A DNA stretch of 5,089 nt from an uncultured Eubacteriales bacterium (GCA_900553645.1 USEE01000136.1:1-5089); one strand, 5' to 3'. Shown: positions 1 through 4,806, counted from the first letter of the stretch. Numbers and translations are program-made. Notes: a model not told the origin generated them from the letters alone.

Positions 1-390
1 CTCAAGGAAGAACATCAGCCCCGCCAGCATGTCCTTAACCAGCGTCTGCGCGCCTAAGCCTACCGCTATGCCGCCCACGCCCGCGACGGTCAGCAGGCTG
101 CTCACGTCCACGCCCAGCTTACTTATCGACGCAACCGCGATTATGAACCACGCCACGCAGTCATACACCGCGAACGCAAACGCGCTGAGCGAATCCAGCC
201 TTGCCTGAGGCAGTGCGTGCGACTTTATCCTCAGCTTCATCAGCCTGTCCAGCAATTTGCGCAGCAGCTTTTTTACCACAACGCCCAGCAGAAACACGCC
301 CAGCGCCGCCGCTATGTGCCACAACATGTCGACCGCGCTTACGCTTATGCCCTGAAAAAATTTATTCATTTCGTTTATCTGTTCTTCCAC
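1..390 (-). CDS. MscS-family mechanosensitive ion channel, N-terminal part (cut by window edge)
   Basis: Reading the minus strand from 390 gives 130 codons open to the window edge, so the C-terminal part lies outside. Small-conductance mechanosensitive channels sit in the cytoplasmic membrane and release solutes on hypo-osmotic shock. Three hydrophobic segments are visible: about residues 21-39, 70-90 and 98-127. The third holds the Gly/Ala-rich pore helix typical of the family (AGVGGIAVGLGAQTLVKDML, residues 103-122), followed by AGLMFFLE. A basic stretch (KKLLRKLLDRL, 40-50) links helices 1 and 2, as in other short MscS proteins. The start is GTG at 390-388, chosen because GGAGG lies 9 bases upstream (400-404) and no ATG is better placed. 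Seven of its eight Ile codons are ATA. Family assignment is firm; which MscS paralogue it is cannot be told from this part. Confidence 0.93.
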   Translation of the reverse strand, partial: MEEQINEMNKFFQGISVSAVDMLWHIAAALGVFLLGVVVKKLLRKLLDRLMKLRIKSHALPQARLDSLSAFAFAVYDCVAWFIIAVASISKLGVDVSSLLTVAGVGGIAVGLGAQTLVKDMLAGLMFFLE

Positions 391-421
391 CTGAAATTAC
401 CTCCGCGCATCTTATATATCC

Positions 422-451
422 ATTTTAGCATACGCGCGCCGCGTCGGGCAA
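422..451 (-). promoter_or_regulatory. Extended -10 housekeeping promoter for the MscS gene
   Basis: On the minus strand TTGCCC (451-446) lies 18 bases before TAAAAT (427-422), which is preceded directly by TGC, giving an extended -10. Transcription would begin near 415, leaving a short leader that contains the GGAGG ribosome site. The match is by eye only. Confidence 0.55.
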
Positions 452-457
452 CTCTTT

Positions 458-486
458 TCATGCCGCGCGCGGCCCGCGCATATGCT
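458..486 (+). promoter_or_regulatory. Weak candidate sporulation-type promoter for sigK
   Basis: CATATGCT (479-486) resembles the sigma-E/sigma-K -10 element, and TCATGCC (458-464) lies 14 bases before it as a poor -35. The predicted start would fall almost on the ribosome binding site (492-498), which counts against it. A perfect 12-base GC palindrome (462-473) sits between the two elements. I give it only because sigK genes are known to be transcribed by sigma-E with SpoIIID and no better site is visible in the 391-511 gap. Confidence 0.2.
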
Positions 487-511
487 TTTGCGGGGGAGAG
501 TGATTTTTGGC

Positions 512-1183
512 ATGTTGGAGCTGCTTTTTTCATTATGGCTGGTAGTCGGTTATATAAGCGCGCGCTCGTCTTTTCCACAGCCCTTGAGCGCGGCTGAGGA
601 AAAGGACGCATTGGAAAGGCTGGTCAAGGGCGACAGGGAAGCGCGCAGGTTGCTGATCGAGCACAATCTGCGGCTGGTTGCGCACATCGCGAAGAAGTAT
701 ACCGCGCCCGGCTGCGACGCGGACGACTTAATATCGATCGGCGCGATCGGGCTTATCAAGGCGGTGGACACGTACAGGCCGGGCATGGGCACGCAGTTAT
801 CCACATACGCGGCCCGATGTGTGGAAAACGAAGTGCTGATGTGCCTGCGCGCAACTAAAAAACTGGCGCGCGACGTATCGCTGCAGGAGCCGATAGGCAC
901 CGACAGGGAGGGCAACGAGATCATGATAATGGACGTGCTGGGCACGGATGGCGCGGAGGTAGAGGACGCGGCACACATGCACATAGAGCTGGCGCGCGCG
1001 CTCAGGCAGATGCCGCGCGTATTAAACGAGCGCGAGCGCACGGTGATGGAGATGCGTTACGGCCTGCGCGACGGCAAGGTGCGCGCACAGCATGAGGTGG
1101 CGAAGGCGCTTGACATATCGCGCAGTTACGTGTCGCGCATAGAGAAGCGCGCATTGGAAAAGATTCGCGCGGCGATGGTATGA
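512..1183 (+). CDS. sigK: RNA polymerase sporulation sigma factor SigK
   Basis: This 223-residue sigma-70-family protein directs late mother-cell transcription during spore formation (coat and mother-cell lysis genes). Diagnostic SigK stretches are FPQPLS (21-26), HNLRLVAHI (51-59), DDLISIGAIGLIKAV (71-85, region 2), AARCVENEVLM (100-110), SLQEPIGTDREGNEI (123-137) and the region-4 helix-turn-helix ISRSYVSRIEKRAL (202-215). Residues 1-13 are hydrophobic and precede GYIS, where Bacillus pro-sigma-K is cut just before the equivalent Tyr, so this looks like a short membrane-bound pro-sequence removed by a SpoIVFB-type protease. The ATG at 512 is preferred because GGGGGAG (492-498) precedes it, though the spacing of 13 is long. 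An in-frame ATG at 482 would add ten residues but has no ribosome site. The gene is uninterrupted: no skin-type element splits it. It diverges from the MscS gene and converges on the deacetylase. Confidence 0.95.
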   Translation: MLELLFSLWLVVGYISARSSFPQPLSAAEEKDALERLVKGDREARRLLIEHNLRLVAHIAKKYTAPGCDADDLISIGAIGLIKAVDTYRPGMGTQLSTYAARCVENEVLMCLRATKKLARDVSLQEPIGTDREGNEIMIMDVLGTDGAEVEDAAHMHIELARALRQMPRVLNERERTVMEMRYGLRDGKVRAQHEVAKALDISRSYVSRIEKRALEKIRAAMV

Positions 1184-1198
1184 TTGGCGGATTCCCCC

Positions 1199-1242
1199 GA
1201 AAAAGCGACAGCGCCGACGCAGCTCAAACCGCGTCGGCGCTG
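1199..1242. terminator. Shared terminator between sigK and the deacetylase gene
   Basis: A perfect 12-base-pair inverted repeat (CAGCGCCGACGC at 1209-1220, GCGTCGGCGCTG at 1231-1242) encloses a 10-base loop. On the minus strand it is followed by TCGCTTTTTCGG (1206-1199), a proper U-tract, so it ends the deacetylase transcript. On the plus strand only a weak T-rich run (ATACTTATTT) follows, so sigK termination is likely but less certain. Confidence 0.85.
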
Positions 1243-1246
1243 ATAC

Positions 1247-1948
1247 TTATTTAGCCAGAAGCACTTCTTTGTTTGTGCCGTAGAATATATCGTCATGTCC
1301 GCTCAGGCGCTTGAGCACTTCCTCAAACCTGTCCCAATCGTTGCGTATGTCGAACTCATACGCATGGCCCCAGATGTACATTATCTTGGGCGAGTCGGGC
1401 TTGAGCGCGATGAACTCATCCACCAGCTTCTCCATCGCGTCCCACTGCGCGTGGTGATACACTGTGGGCTTGAAGCAGTACAGGTCGGTCTGCGGCTCGA
1501 AGTTATAGCTGGACACGGTGGTGCGCGCGTACTTCACGCCCGTGCGTTCGCGTATCACGTCGGCCACATGCTGGTTGAAGTTCACGCCGCCGCCCGGATA
1601 CGCCATGCCGACCACCTCATAGCCTACCAGCTCGGACAGGTTCAGCCTGTCCTGCTCGACCTGGCGCACGATTTCGTCGTCAGTCTGCTCGGTCAGCATC
1701 GGGTGGGTGAGCGTGTGCGCCGCAACCTCGTGACCGGCGTATATCGCGCGGACTTCCACGGGGCGGGGCTTTACGTGCGCCACGGTTACGTCCTCGCGCA
1801 GGAGCGAGCCGGGCTTGCCCAGCAGCTCTGAATTAAGATTGAACGTGGCCTTCAGGCCGTATTTGTTGAACAGCGAAATCAGCCGCTGATCCTGCGTCAC
1901 GCCGTCGTCATAGCTGAACGTGAGCGCCTTCATCTTTCCGGCAAACAT
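1247..1948 (-). CDS. Polysaccharide deacetylase, NodB/CE4 fold
   Basis: This 233-residue protein covers a single carbohydrate esterase family 4 domain. These enzymes use a divalent metal to remove acetyl groups from amino sugars in chitin, peptidoglycan or other polysaccharides. Motif 1 is TFSYDDG (10-16; D14 the expected base, D15 a metal ligand), motif 2 is HTLTHP (78-83; H78 and H82 metal ligands), motif 3 is reduced to AYPGGG (116-121), and the late WGH (193-195) supplies the expected catalytic His. The usual Arg of motif 3 is absent. There is no signal peptide or membrane segment, so the protein is probably cytoplasmic. The layout resembles the gellan-lyase-like CE4 subgroup (from memory). 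The ATG at 1948 is chosen because GGAG ends 8 bases upstream; the GTG at 1957 overlaps that site. It has its own promoter and terminator. The substrate is unknown. Confidence 0.88.
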   Translation of the reverse strand: MFAGKMKALTFSYDDGVTQDQRLISLFNKYGLKATFNLNSELLGKPGSLLREDVTVAHVKPRPVEVRAIYAGHEVAAHTLTHPMLTEQTDDEIVRQVEQDRLNLSELVGYEVVGMAYPGGGVNFNQHVADVIRERTGVKYARTTVSSYNFEPQTDLYCFKPTVYHHAQWDAMEKLVDEFIALKPDSPKIMYIWGHAYEFDIRNDWDRFEEVLKRLSGHDDIFYGTNKEVLLAK

Positions 1949-1997
1949 CCGTGTCACTCCCTAAAATCAAATATATGTGCGCATACGCGCTGAGTGA

Positions 1998-2026
1998 ATT
2001 ATAACGCGGTTAAGGCATTTGCGCAA
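1998..2026 (-). promoter_or_regulatory. Housekeeping promoter of the deacetylase gene
   Basis: On the minus strand TTGCGC (2026-2021) is followed after exactly 17 bases by a perfect TATAAT (2003-1998). Transcription would start near 1990, giving a leader of about 42 bases before the ATG at 1948. The -35 begins only 8 bases beyond the upstream gene's terminator tract, so the deacetylase is probably transcribed independently. Confidence 0.7.
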
Positions 2027-2033
2027 GCGCGGC

Positions 2034-2071
2034 CTAAAAATAAATCGGCGACAGAACGCTCTGCACGCCGA
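2034..2071 (-). terminator. Rho-independent terminator of the acidic membrane protein gene
   Basis: On the minus strand TCGGCG (2071-2066) pairs with CGCCGA (2050-2045); an inner CAGA/TCTG pairing extends the stem with a small bulge. The hairpin is followed at once by TTTATTTTTA (2044-2035). It lies 24 bases beyond the TGA of the gene at 2095-2487. Confidence 0.8.
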
Positions 2072-2094
2072 AAAATCTTATCAAAGCAGTCCAA

Positions 2095-2487
2095 TCAGCC
2101 GACAGCAATGACTTTGGAAGAAGCAGCTGCGTCATCGATCTGATCAGGTTCAGCCGTTGGCTCGGTGTCCGCGCCGTCGGTATCGCCCGGAACGCTGCCA
2201 TCGATAGCGCCGCCGTTATTGGCCTCCGCGCCGTCGGTATACGAGCCGTCCTCAACCATACCGTCGCCGCCGCCCATGTAATAGTCGTCGCCGTACATGC
2301 CGTTGCTATAATAATCTGACATATCGTAATAGCCGTAATCGTCCGACTGCATACCGAAAAGCGACTTTACAAAGTCCAGATTGCTCGTGACAAATCCGTA
2401 TAGCATTATGATAAGCAGCGCGAACGCGCAAAGACCTATCAGCGCCATGAATACTCCGGAAGGGCTGTGGCGATTGGTATTATCCAT
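2095..2487 (-). CDS. Small single-pass membrane protein with acidic Tyr/Gly/Asp-rich tail, unknown function
   Basis: I do not recognise this 130-residue protein. Residues 1-11 are polar, about 12-34 form one hydrophobic membrane segment (VFMALIGLCAFALLIIMLYG lies within it), and the rest is low-complexity. Residues 49-70 carry eight Tyr among Asp, Ser and Gly (DDYGYYDMSDYY, GDDYY). Residues 71-118 are rich in Gly, Asp, Glu and Ala with almost no basic residues, and the tail ends in SSKVIAVG. The tail is probably disordered and strongly negative; the side of the membrane it faces is not clear. The ATG at 2487 is preferred, with a perfect AGGAGG (2504-2499) 11 bases upstream. A TTG at 2511 would add eight residues, but it lies upstream of that AGGAGG. 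Good ribosome site, promoter and terminator together argue that the gene is real despite lacking a known domain. Confidence 0.78.
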   Translation of the reverse strand: MDNTNRHSPSGVFMALIGLCAFALLIIMLYGFVTSNLDFVKSLFGMQSDDYGYYDMSDYYSNGMYGDDYYMGGGDGMVEDGSYTDGAEANNGGAIDGSVPGDTDGADTEPTAEPDQIDDAAASSKVIAVG

Positions 2488-2543
2488 AATACGGTATTCC
2501 TCCTGACCCAATATATGCCGACGCGGGCAATGCGAATTACATG

Positions 2544-2582
2544 ATTATACCTGATTATACTCCTAAATAGTAGACTTGAAAA
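2544..2582 (-). promoter_or_regulatory. Promoter with tandem TATAAT copies, upstream of the acidic membrane protein gene
   Basis: On the minus strand TTTTCA (2582-2577) precedes TATAAT (2559-2554) by 17 bases. A second perfect TATAAT (2549-2544) follows 10 bases on, as part of a near-perfect repeat (TATAATCAGG, TATAATCATG). The first copy has the better -35. The leader would be about 50 bases. Confidence 0.6.
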
Positions 2583-2608
2583 GCAGTAAATTTGTTGCGT
2601 GATTTAAG

Positions 2609-2642
2609 GCAAATTATGTTACCCCGCCGCATACAATATAAT
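2609..2642 (+). promoter_or_regulatory. Sigma-E-like promoter overlapping a TATAAT, upstream of the holin-like gene
   Basis: GCAAATT (2609-2615) matches six of seven positions of the sigma-E -35 pattern (K-M-ATATT). After 14 bases comes CATACAAT (2630-2637), a full match to the sigma-E -10 pattern (CATACAnT). The -10 also fits the sigma-K form CATAnnnTA, but the AC expected for a sigma-K -35 is missing. A perfect TATAAT (2637-2642) overlaps the end but has a poor -35 for the housekeeping factor. Consensus patterns are from knowledge of Bacillus; use is inferred. Confidence 0.5.
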
Positions 2643-2652
2643 GTGGGGCGCT

Positions 2653-2665
2653 GCGTGCGCCACGC
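2653..2665 (+). other. Small hairpin touching the holin ribosome binding site
   Basis: GCGTG (2653-2657) and CACGC (2661-2665) form a 5-base-pair stem with a 3-base loop. It ends immediately before the GGGGAGG ribosome site (2666-2672), so it could affect translation, but in GC-rich DNA it may be chance. Confidence 0.3.
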
Positions 2666-2680
2666 GGGGAGGGGGATGGT

Positions 2681-2974
2681 ATGAATTTTGCGGTTTTCGT
2701 GACGGGACGCATGATTTCGGCGATACCGGCGCTGTGGTTTGTCGGGTGGCTGCTTAAGCGCATGAAGCGTGTATCCAATTCGCTGATTCCGTTCATACTG
2801 GCGGCGCTGGGCGTAATCGCCGGGCTGCTGGTCGACGGGCTGTCGATAAACAGCGCGATACAGGGGCTGCTTGCGGCGGCCGCTGCCGTAATGGGTCATC
2901 AGGCAGTAAAGCAGGGCAGTGAGATCGTAAAGGGCAATGCGGATGAAAACGAAAACACCGGCCGCGCGGCTTGA
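2681..2974 (+). CDS. Phage-holin-like small membrane protein
   Basis: This 97-residue protein has the build of small Firmicute phage holins, which make pores in the cytoplasmic membrane to release endolysin. Hydrophobic segments lie at about 2-24, 34-51 and 57-73. The basic turn LLKRMKR (24-30), SLIPFILAALGVIAGLL (34-50), and IQGLLAAAAAV with HQAVKQ (60-78) resemble the family in which LIPFIL, a GI/GV helix, QG(I/L)L and a final KQ recur (the Hol44-like group, from memory). The tail 80-97 is polar and charged, as in holins. GGGGAGG (2666-2672) lies 8 bases before the ATG. No endolysin or other phage gene is nearby, so this is an orphan, perhaps domesticated. The promoter upstream looks like a sigma-E site, suggesting mother-cell expression. 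The last codons and stop lie within the shared terminator hairpin. Confidence 0.75.
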   Translation: MNFAVFVTGRMISAIPALWFVGWLLKRMKRVSNSLIPFILAALGVIAGLLVDGLSINSAIQGLLAAAAAVMGHQAVKQGSEIVKGNADENENTGRAA

Positions 2975-2987
2975 ATCGCGCGGCCGG
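2946..2987. terminator. Shared terminator overlapping the 3' end of the holin-like gene
   Basis: A perfect 11-base-pair repeat (CCGGCCGCGCG at 2958-2968, CGCGCGGCCGG at 2977-2987) encloses an 8-base loop that contains the holin stop codon TGA (2972-2974). On the minus strand it is followed by GTGTTTTCGTTTTC (2957-2944), which serves the convergent PCxxC gene. On the plus strand no compact T-tract follows, only a distant ACTTTT. Confidence 0.7.
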
Positions 2988-3008
2988 CGTAAGTGCGCCT
3001 TATAACTT

Positions 3009-4013
3009 TTAGGAGGCGAGCACGTCGGACATCTTGCACTGATACATGCCCAGTACGGCAATATCAGCGTCAACGCCGCTGAATCCGTCCTTGGCATAGA
3101 CCAATACCGTCAGGTTCATGTCGAGTATATCGGTGGTGGATATGTTCTGAACCAGCGATATTTCGCGCGGCATATCCAGTCCGGCCTGAGTATACGCAAC
3201 CGGCTCGCCGTCGATGTCCCATATTACGCTGCCCGCGGAGTTGGTCACGATCGCGCGGATGCGTATTTCGTAAGTGTCGGGCTGGTTGGTGTAAAGCAGA
3301 CTTACGCTGCCCGAGGTCGAACCGCTGACCAGCAGCGCGGGACTGCCGCCCAGACTGCCCAGCTGTGCCTTAATATCGTACACGTCGAACACCTGCGGGT
3401 CCTGAATCACGACGTTGCCCAAGGACGAGGGCAGCGTGGTCAGCGCCTTAACGGTAATCGCAGGGCGCTCGGCGATGGCGGTTTCGGACGTGACGCAGCG
3501 GTTGCAGGGCTTCTTGCCGCTGTTGTACGCGGCCAGCATGGTTTCCTGCGTGGCGTTCTTCATGCCCTGGCAATTCTGGTCAAAGTGGAAACTGGCGCCG
3601 TTCTGAGTATCCCATACCAGCGGCCCTTCGTTAGGCGTGGGCGACGGCTCGGCGGTGGGTACGGGCGTAGGCGTGGGCGCGCTGCTGGGCGCCGCGTCGG
3701 ACGCAGCTGCGGCCGGATCGCTCGTGGCGGCGTTTGGAGCGGGCGTTGCGGTGGGAGGAGTACCCACGTTTACCGTGCCGTTGGAGCCAATCTGCTGCTG
3801 AGTGCGGTCGCTCGCGCCCCAGTTGAGCAGGGAGCCGCACACGATGAGTATGCACATTGCCGCCGCGGCCAGCAGCCATACGACCGGCTGCTTGTATACG
3901 GGACGCTTTACGACATATCTTCTGCGCCGGCGGTTGCCCTGATACGCGGGACGCCAAGGCGAACCGCCGGTTTCCTGTTCGCGGTCGCGATTGCTGTTTC
4001 GATAGTCCGACAT
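3009..4013 (-). CDS. Membrane-anchored protein with Pro/Thr linker and His/Cys...PCxxC module
   Basis: The 334-residue protein has a basic N-terminus (NRRRRR at 27-32), one membrane segment (about 43-61) and an Ala/Pro/Thr/Ser-rich spacer (about 85-130). A compact module follows at 133-174: VWDT, FHF with H143, C148, GKKPC with C170, and C173. It matches a small widespread pattern in Firmicute proteins, of the form W/Y-x-T...YHxxxC...AxxxGxxPCxxC, probably a structural zinc site. Residues 185-334 look beta-rich with no recognised family. The basic end before the helix predicts an N-in topology, with module and C-terminal domain outside. AAGGAGG (4028-4022) lies 8 bases before the ATG at 4013. 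The gene is monocistronic, between a TATAAT-containing leader and a shared terminator. Function is unknown; a cell-surface binding or sensing role is only a guess. Confidence 0.85.
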   Translation of the reverse strand: MSDYRNSNRDREQETGGSPWRPAYQGNRRRRRYVVKRPVYKQPVVWLLAAAAMCILIVCGSLLNWGASDRTQQQIGSNGTVNVGTPPTATPAPNAATSDPAAAASDAAPSSAPTPTPVPTAEPSPTPNEGPLVWDTQNGASFHFDQNCQGMKNATQETMLAAYNSGKKPCNRCVTSETAIAERPAITVKALTTLPSSLGNVVIQDPQVFDVYDIKAQLGSLGGSPALLVSGSTSGSVSLLYTNQPDTYEIRIRAIVTNSAGSVIWDIDGEPVAYTQAGLDMPREISLVQNISTTDILDMNLTVLVYAKDGFSGVDADIAVLGMYQCKMSDVLAS

Positions 4014-4051
4014 ACGGGTTGCCTCCTTAAACTGCTACATAACTTGACTAC

Positions 4052-4080
4052 ATTATACTACAATACTGTGACTTTTGAAA
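4052..4080 (-). promoter_or_regulatory. Likely promoter of the PCxxC membrane protein gene
   Basis: On the minus strand a perfect TATAAT (4057-4052) lies 17 bases after TTTCAA (4080-4075), a weak -35. Transcription would start near 4045, leaving a leader of about 30 bases with a strong ribosome site. Confidence 0.5.
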
Positions 4081-4203
4081 TGGCAAGTTTGTGGCGCAAG
4101 ACGAAAAATCGCAAAAATGACTGATTTAAGCCTGAGTTAAACGTTAATTTTGGGTAAGTGGGCGCATGTGCCAGCCGGTGGGGCGGGAAATGTTGTGCGG
4201 CGT
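4081..4203. other. Non-coding stretch between divergent genes
   Basis: The gene-free gap from 4014 to 4323 holds promoters at both ends. The middle shows no convincing gene. Two AAAAA tracts (4104-4108, 4113-4117) are roughly one helical turn apart, and TTAAACGTTAA (4137-4147) is a near-palindrome. Either could be a protein-binding or bending site, but both are weak. Confidence 0.4.
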
Positions 4204-4237
4204 TTGACATACTGCCGCCCAATCCGCGTGGTAAAAT
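4204..4237 (+). promoter_or_regulatory. Possible promoter of the Usp-like gene with abnormal spacing
   Basis: A consensus TTGACA (4204-4209) is followed 22 bases later by TGG-TAAAAT, an extended -10 with its hexamer at 4232-4237. The spacing is too long for normal use. The extended -10 may work without a -35, or the TTGACA may be chance. Confidence 0.4.
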
Positions 4238-4250
4238 AAGCGTGTTAGGA

Positions 4251-4278
4251 TTGATGCTACACACGACTTACATATAAC
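4251..4278 (+). promoter_or_regulatory. Second candidate promoter of the Usp-like gene
   Basis: TTGATG (4251-4256) and TATAAC (4273-4278) are 16 bases apart, each close to the housekeeping consensus. The start would fall near 4285, inside the hairpin at 4283-4301. It competes with the candidate at 4204-4237 and the sequence does not decide between them. Confidence 0.35.
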
Positions 4279-4282
4279 AATA

Positions 4283-4301
4283 GCGCCGGACAGTCCGGCG
4301 C
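4283..4301 (+). repeat. Perfect inverted repeat in the leader of the Usp-like gene
   Basis: GCGCCGGAC (4283-4291) and GTCCGGCGC (4293-4301) are perfect complements around one base, so the RNA would fold into a stable stem of about seven pairs with a small loop. It lies 10 bases before the AAGAGGTG ribosome site. No T-tract follows on the plus strand, so it is not a plain terminator for that direction. It may stabilise the mRNA 5' end or bind a protein as DNA. Confidence 0.6.
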
Positions 4302-4323
4302 GGCGATGAAAAGAGGTGCTTTA

Positions 4324-4743
4324 ATGCTTAATGATATGTCGAAAAATACCGTGGCCGTGTGCGTTACCGGCCAGATGGGGTGCGATAAGCTGATACGCGC
4401 GGGACGCGAGCTGGCCGACCGGCTGGGCGGCAGTCTGGTTGTGATGAGCGCGCTGCCGAAACTGTACGATGCGGAAACCGCGCGCGTGCTGGAATACCTG
4501 TATTCGTGCAGCGCGGGCGCGGACGCTAAGATGCTGGTCATGTATACCGATCATCCCATGGACGCGCTGATCGAGGGCTTCAAGAAGCAGGGCGTGGGGC
4601 ATGTGCTGCTGGGCGCACCGCGCGATCACAGCTCTCAGATGGGCGCGCGGCTTATGTACGGCTATCCAAAGGTAAAGTATTATGCGCTCGACCCGGCGGG
4701 CAGGGCGTGCCCGGTGCAGGATGCAGTAAGGCCTGCGCTGTGA
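4324..4743 (+). CDS. UspA/KdpD-like universal stress domain protein
   Basis: This 139-residue cytoplasmic protein fits the universal-stress/adenine-nucleotide alpha-hydrolase-like fold. It opens with a beta strand and loop (NTVAVCVTGQMGCDKLIRAG, 8-27) followed by the helix of ELADRLGGSLVVMSAL (29-44), close to the start of Usp domains such as that in the sensor kinase KdpD. A later strand and loop reads VGHVLLGAPRDHSSQMG (91-107). The classical ATP-binding pattern G-x2-G-x9-G-S/T is not intact, so nucleotide binding is doubtful. The C-terminus is short, with KVKYYALDPAGRACPV (116-131). The ATG at 4324 is chosen because AGAGGTG (4312-4318) precedes it properly; the in-frame ATG at 4306 lies upstream of that site. 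The gene is monocistronic, with a strong terminator after it. A stress or regulatory role is inferred from the fold only. Confidence 0.72.
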   Translation: MLNDMSKNTVAVCVTGQMGCDKLIRAGRELADRLGGSLVVMSALPKLYDAETARVLEYLYSCSAGADAKMLVMYTDHPMDALIEGFKKQGVGHVLLGAPRDHSSQMGARLMYGYPKVKYYALDPAGRACPVQDAVRPAL

Positions 4744-4771
4744 TTGTGAAAATAAACTGATGCGTTTAGCT

Positions 4772-4806
4772 GCGCCCGCGCGTGAAATACGTGCGGGCGC
4801 GTTTTT
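4772..4806 (+). terminator. Strong rho-independent terminator after the Usp-like gene
   Basis: GCGCCCGCGCGT (4772-4783) pairs with ACGTGCGGGCGC (4789-4800) through 12 pairs including one G-U, with the 5-base loop GAAAT. GTTTTT follows at 4801-4806. It lies 28 bases after the stop codon. Confidence 0.92.

Noticed and set aside
217..597. Plus-strand ORF over the MscS gene and the start of sigK
   Set aside because: It overlaps two real genes, and its translation has no recognisable pattern.
512..1183. SigE rather than SigK
   Set aside because: FPQPLS, HNLRLVAHI, the EPIGTDREGNEI stretch and SRSYVSRIEKRAL fit SigK; SigE has a longer polar leader and different residues at these places.
1295..1831. 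Long plus-strand ORF opposite the deacetylase
   Set aside because: It is antisense to a gene with clear CE4 motifs and has no ribosome site; long antisense frames are common in GC-rich DNA.
2621..2649. Inverted repeat around the holin -10 (CCCC...CAT and ATG...GGGG)
   Set aside because: The arms are interrupted unequally and pair poorly; not better than chance.
2555..3097. Minus-strand ORF across the holin-like gene
   Set aside because: It overlaps the holin gene, the shared terminator and the end of the PCxxC gene, with no ribosome site and no recognisable domain.
3585..4124. Plus-strand ORF opposite the PCxxC protein
   Set aside because: Gly/Arg-rich translation is the mirror of the Pro/Ala/Thr linker on the real strand, and it runs through that gene's ribosome site and promoter.
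4241..4265. CGTGT...ACACG inverted repeat before the Usp-like gene
   Set aside because: Only five bases per arm with a 15-base gap; too weak to call an operator.
4238..4323. Riboswitch in the Usp-like leader
   Set aside because: The leader is short and contains only one simple hairpin; I recognise no conserved riboswitch core.
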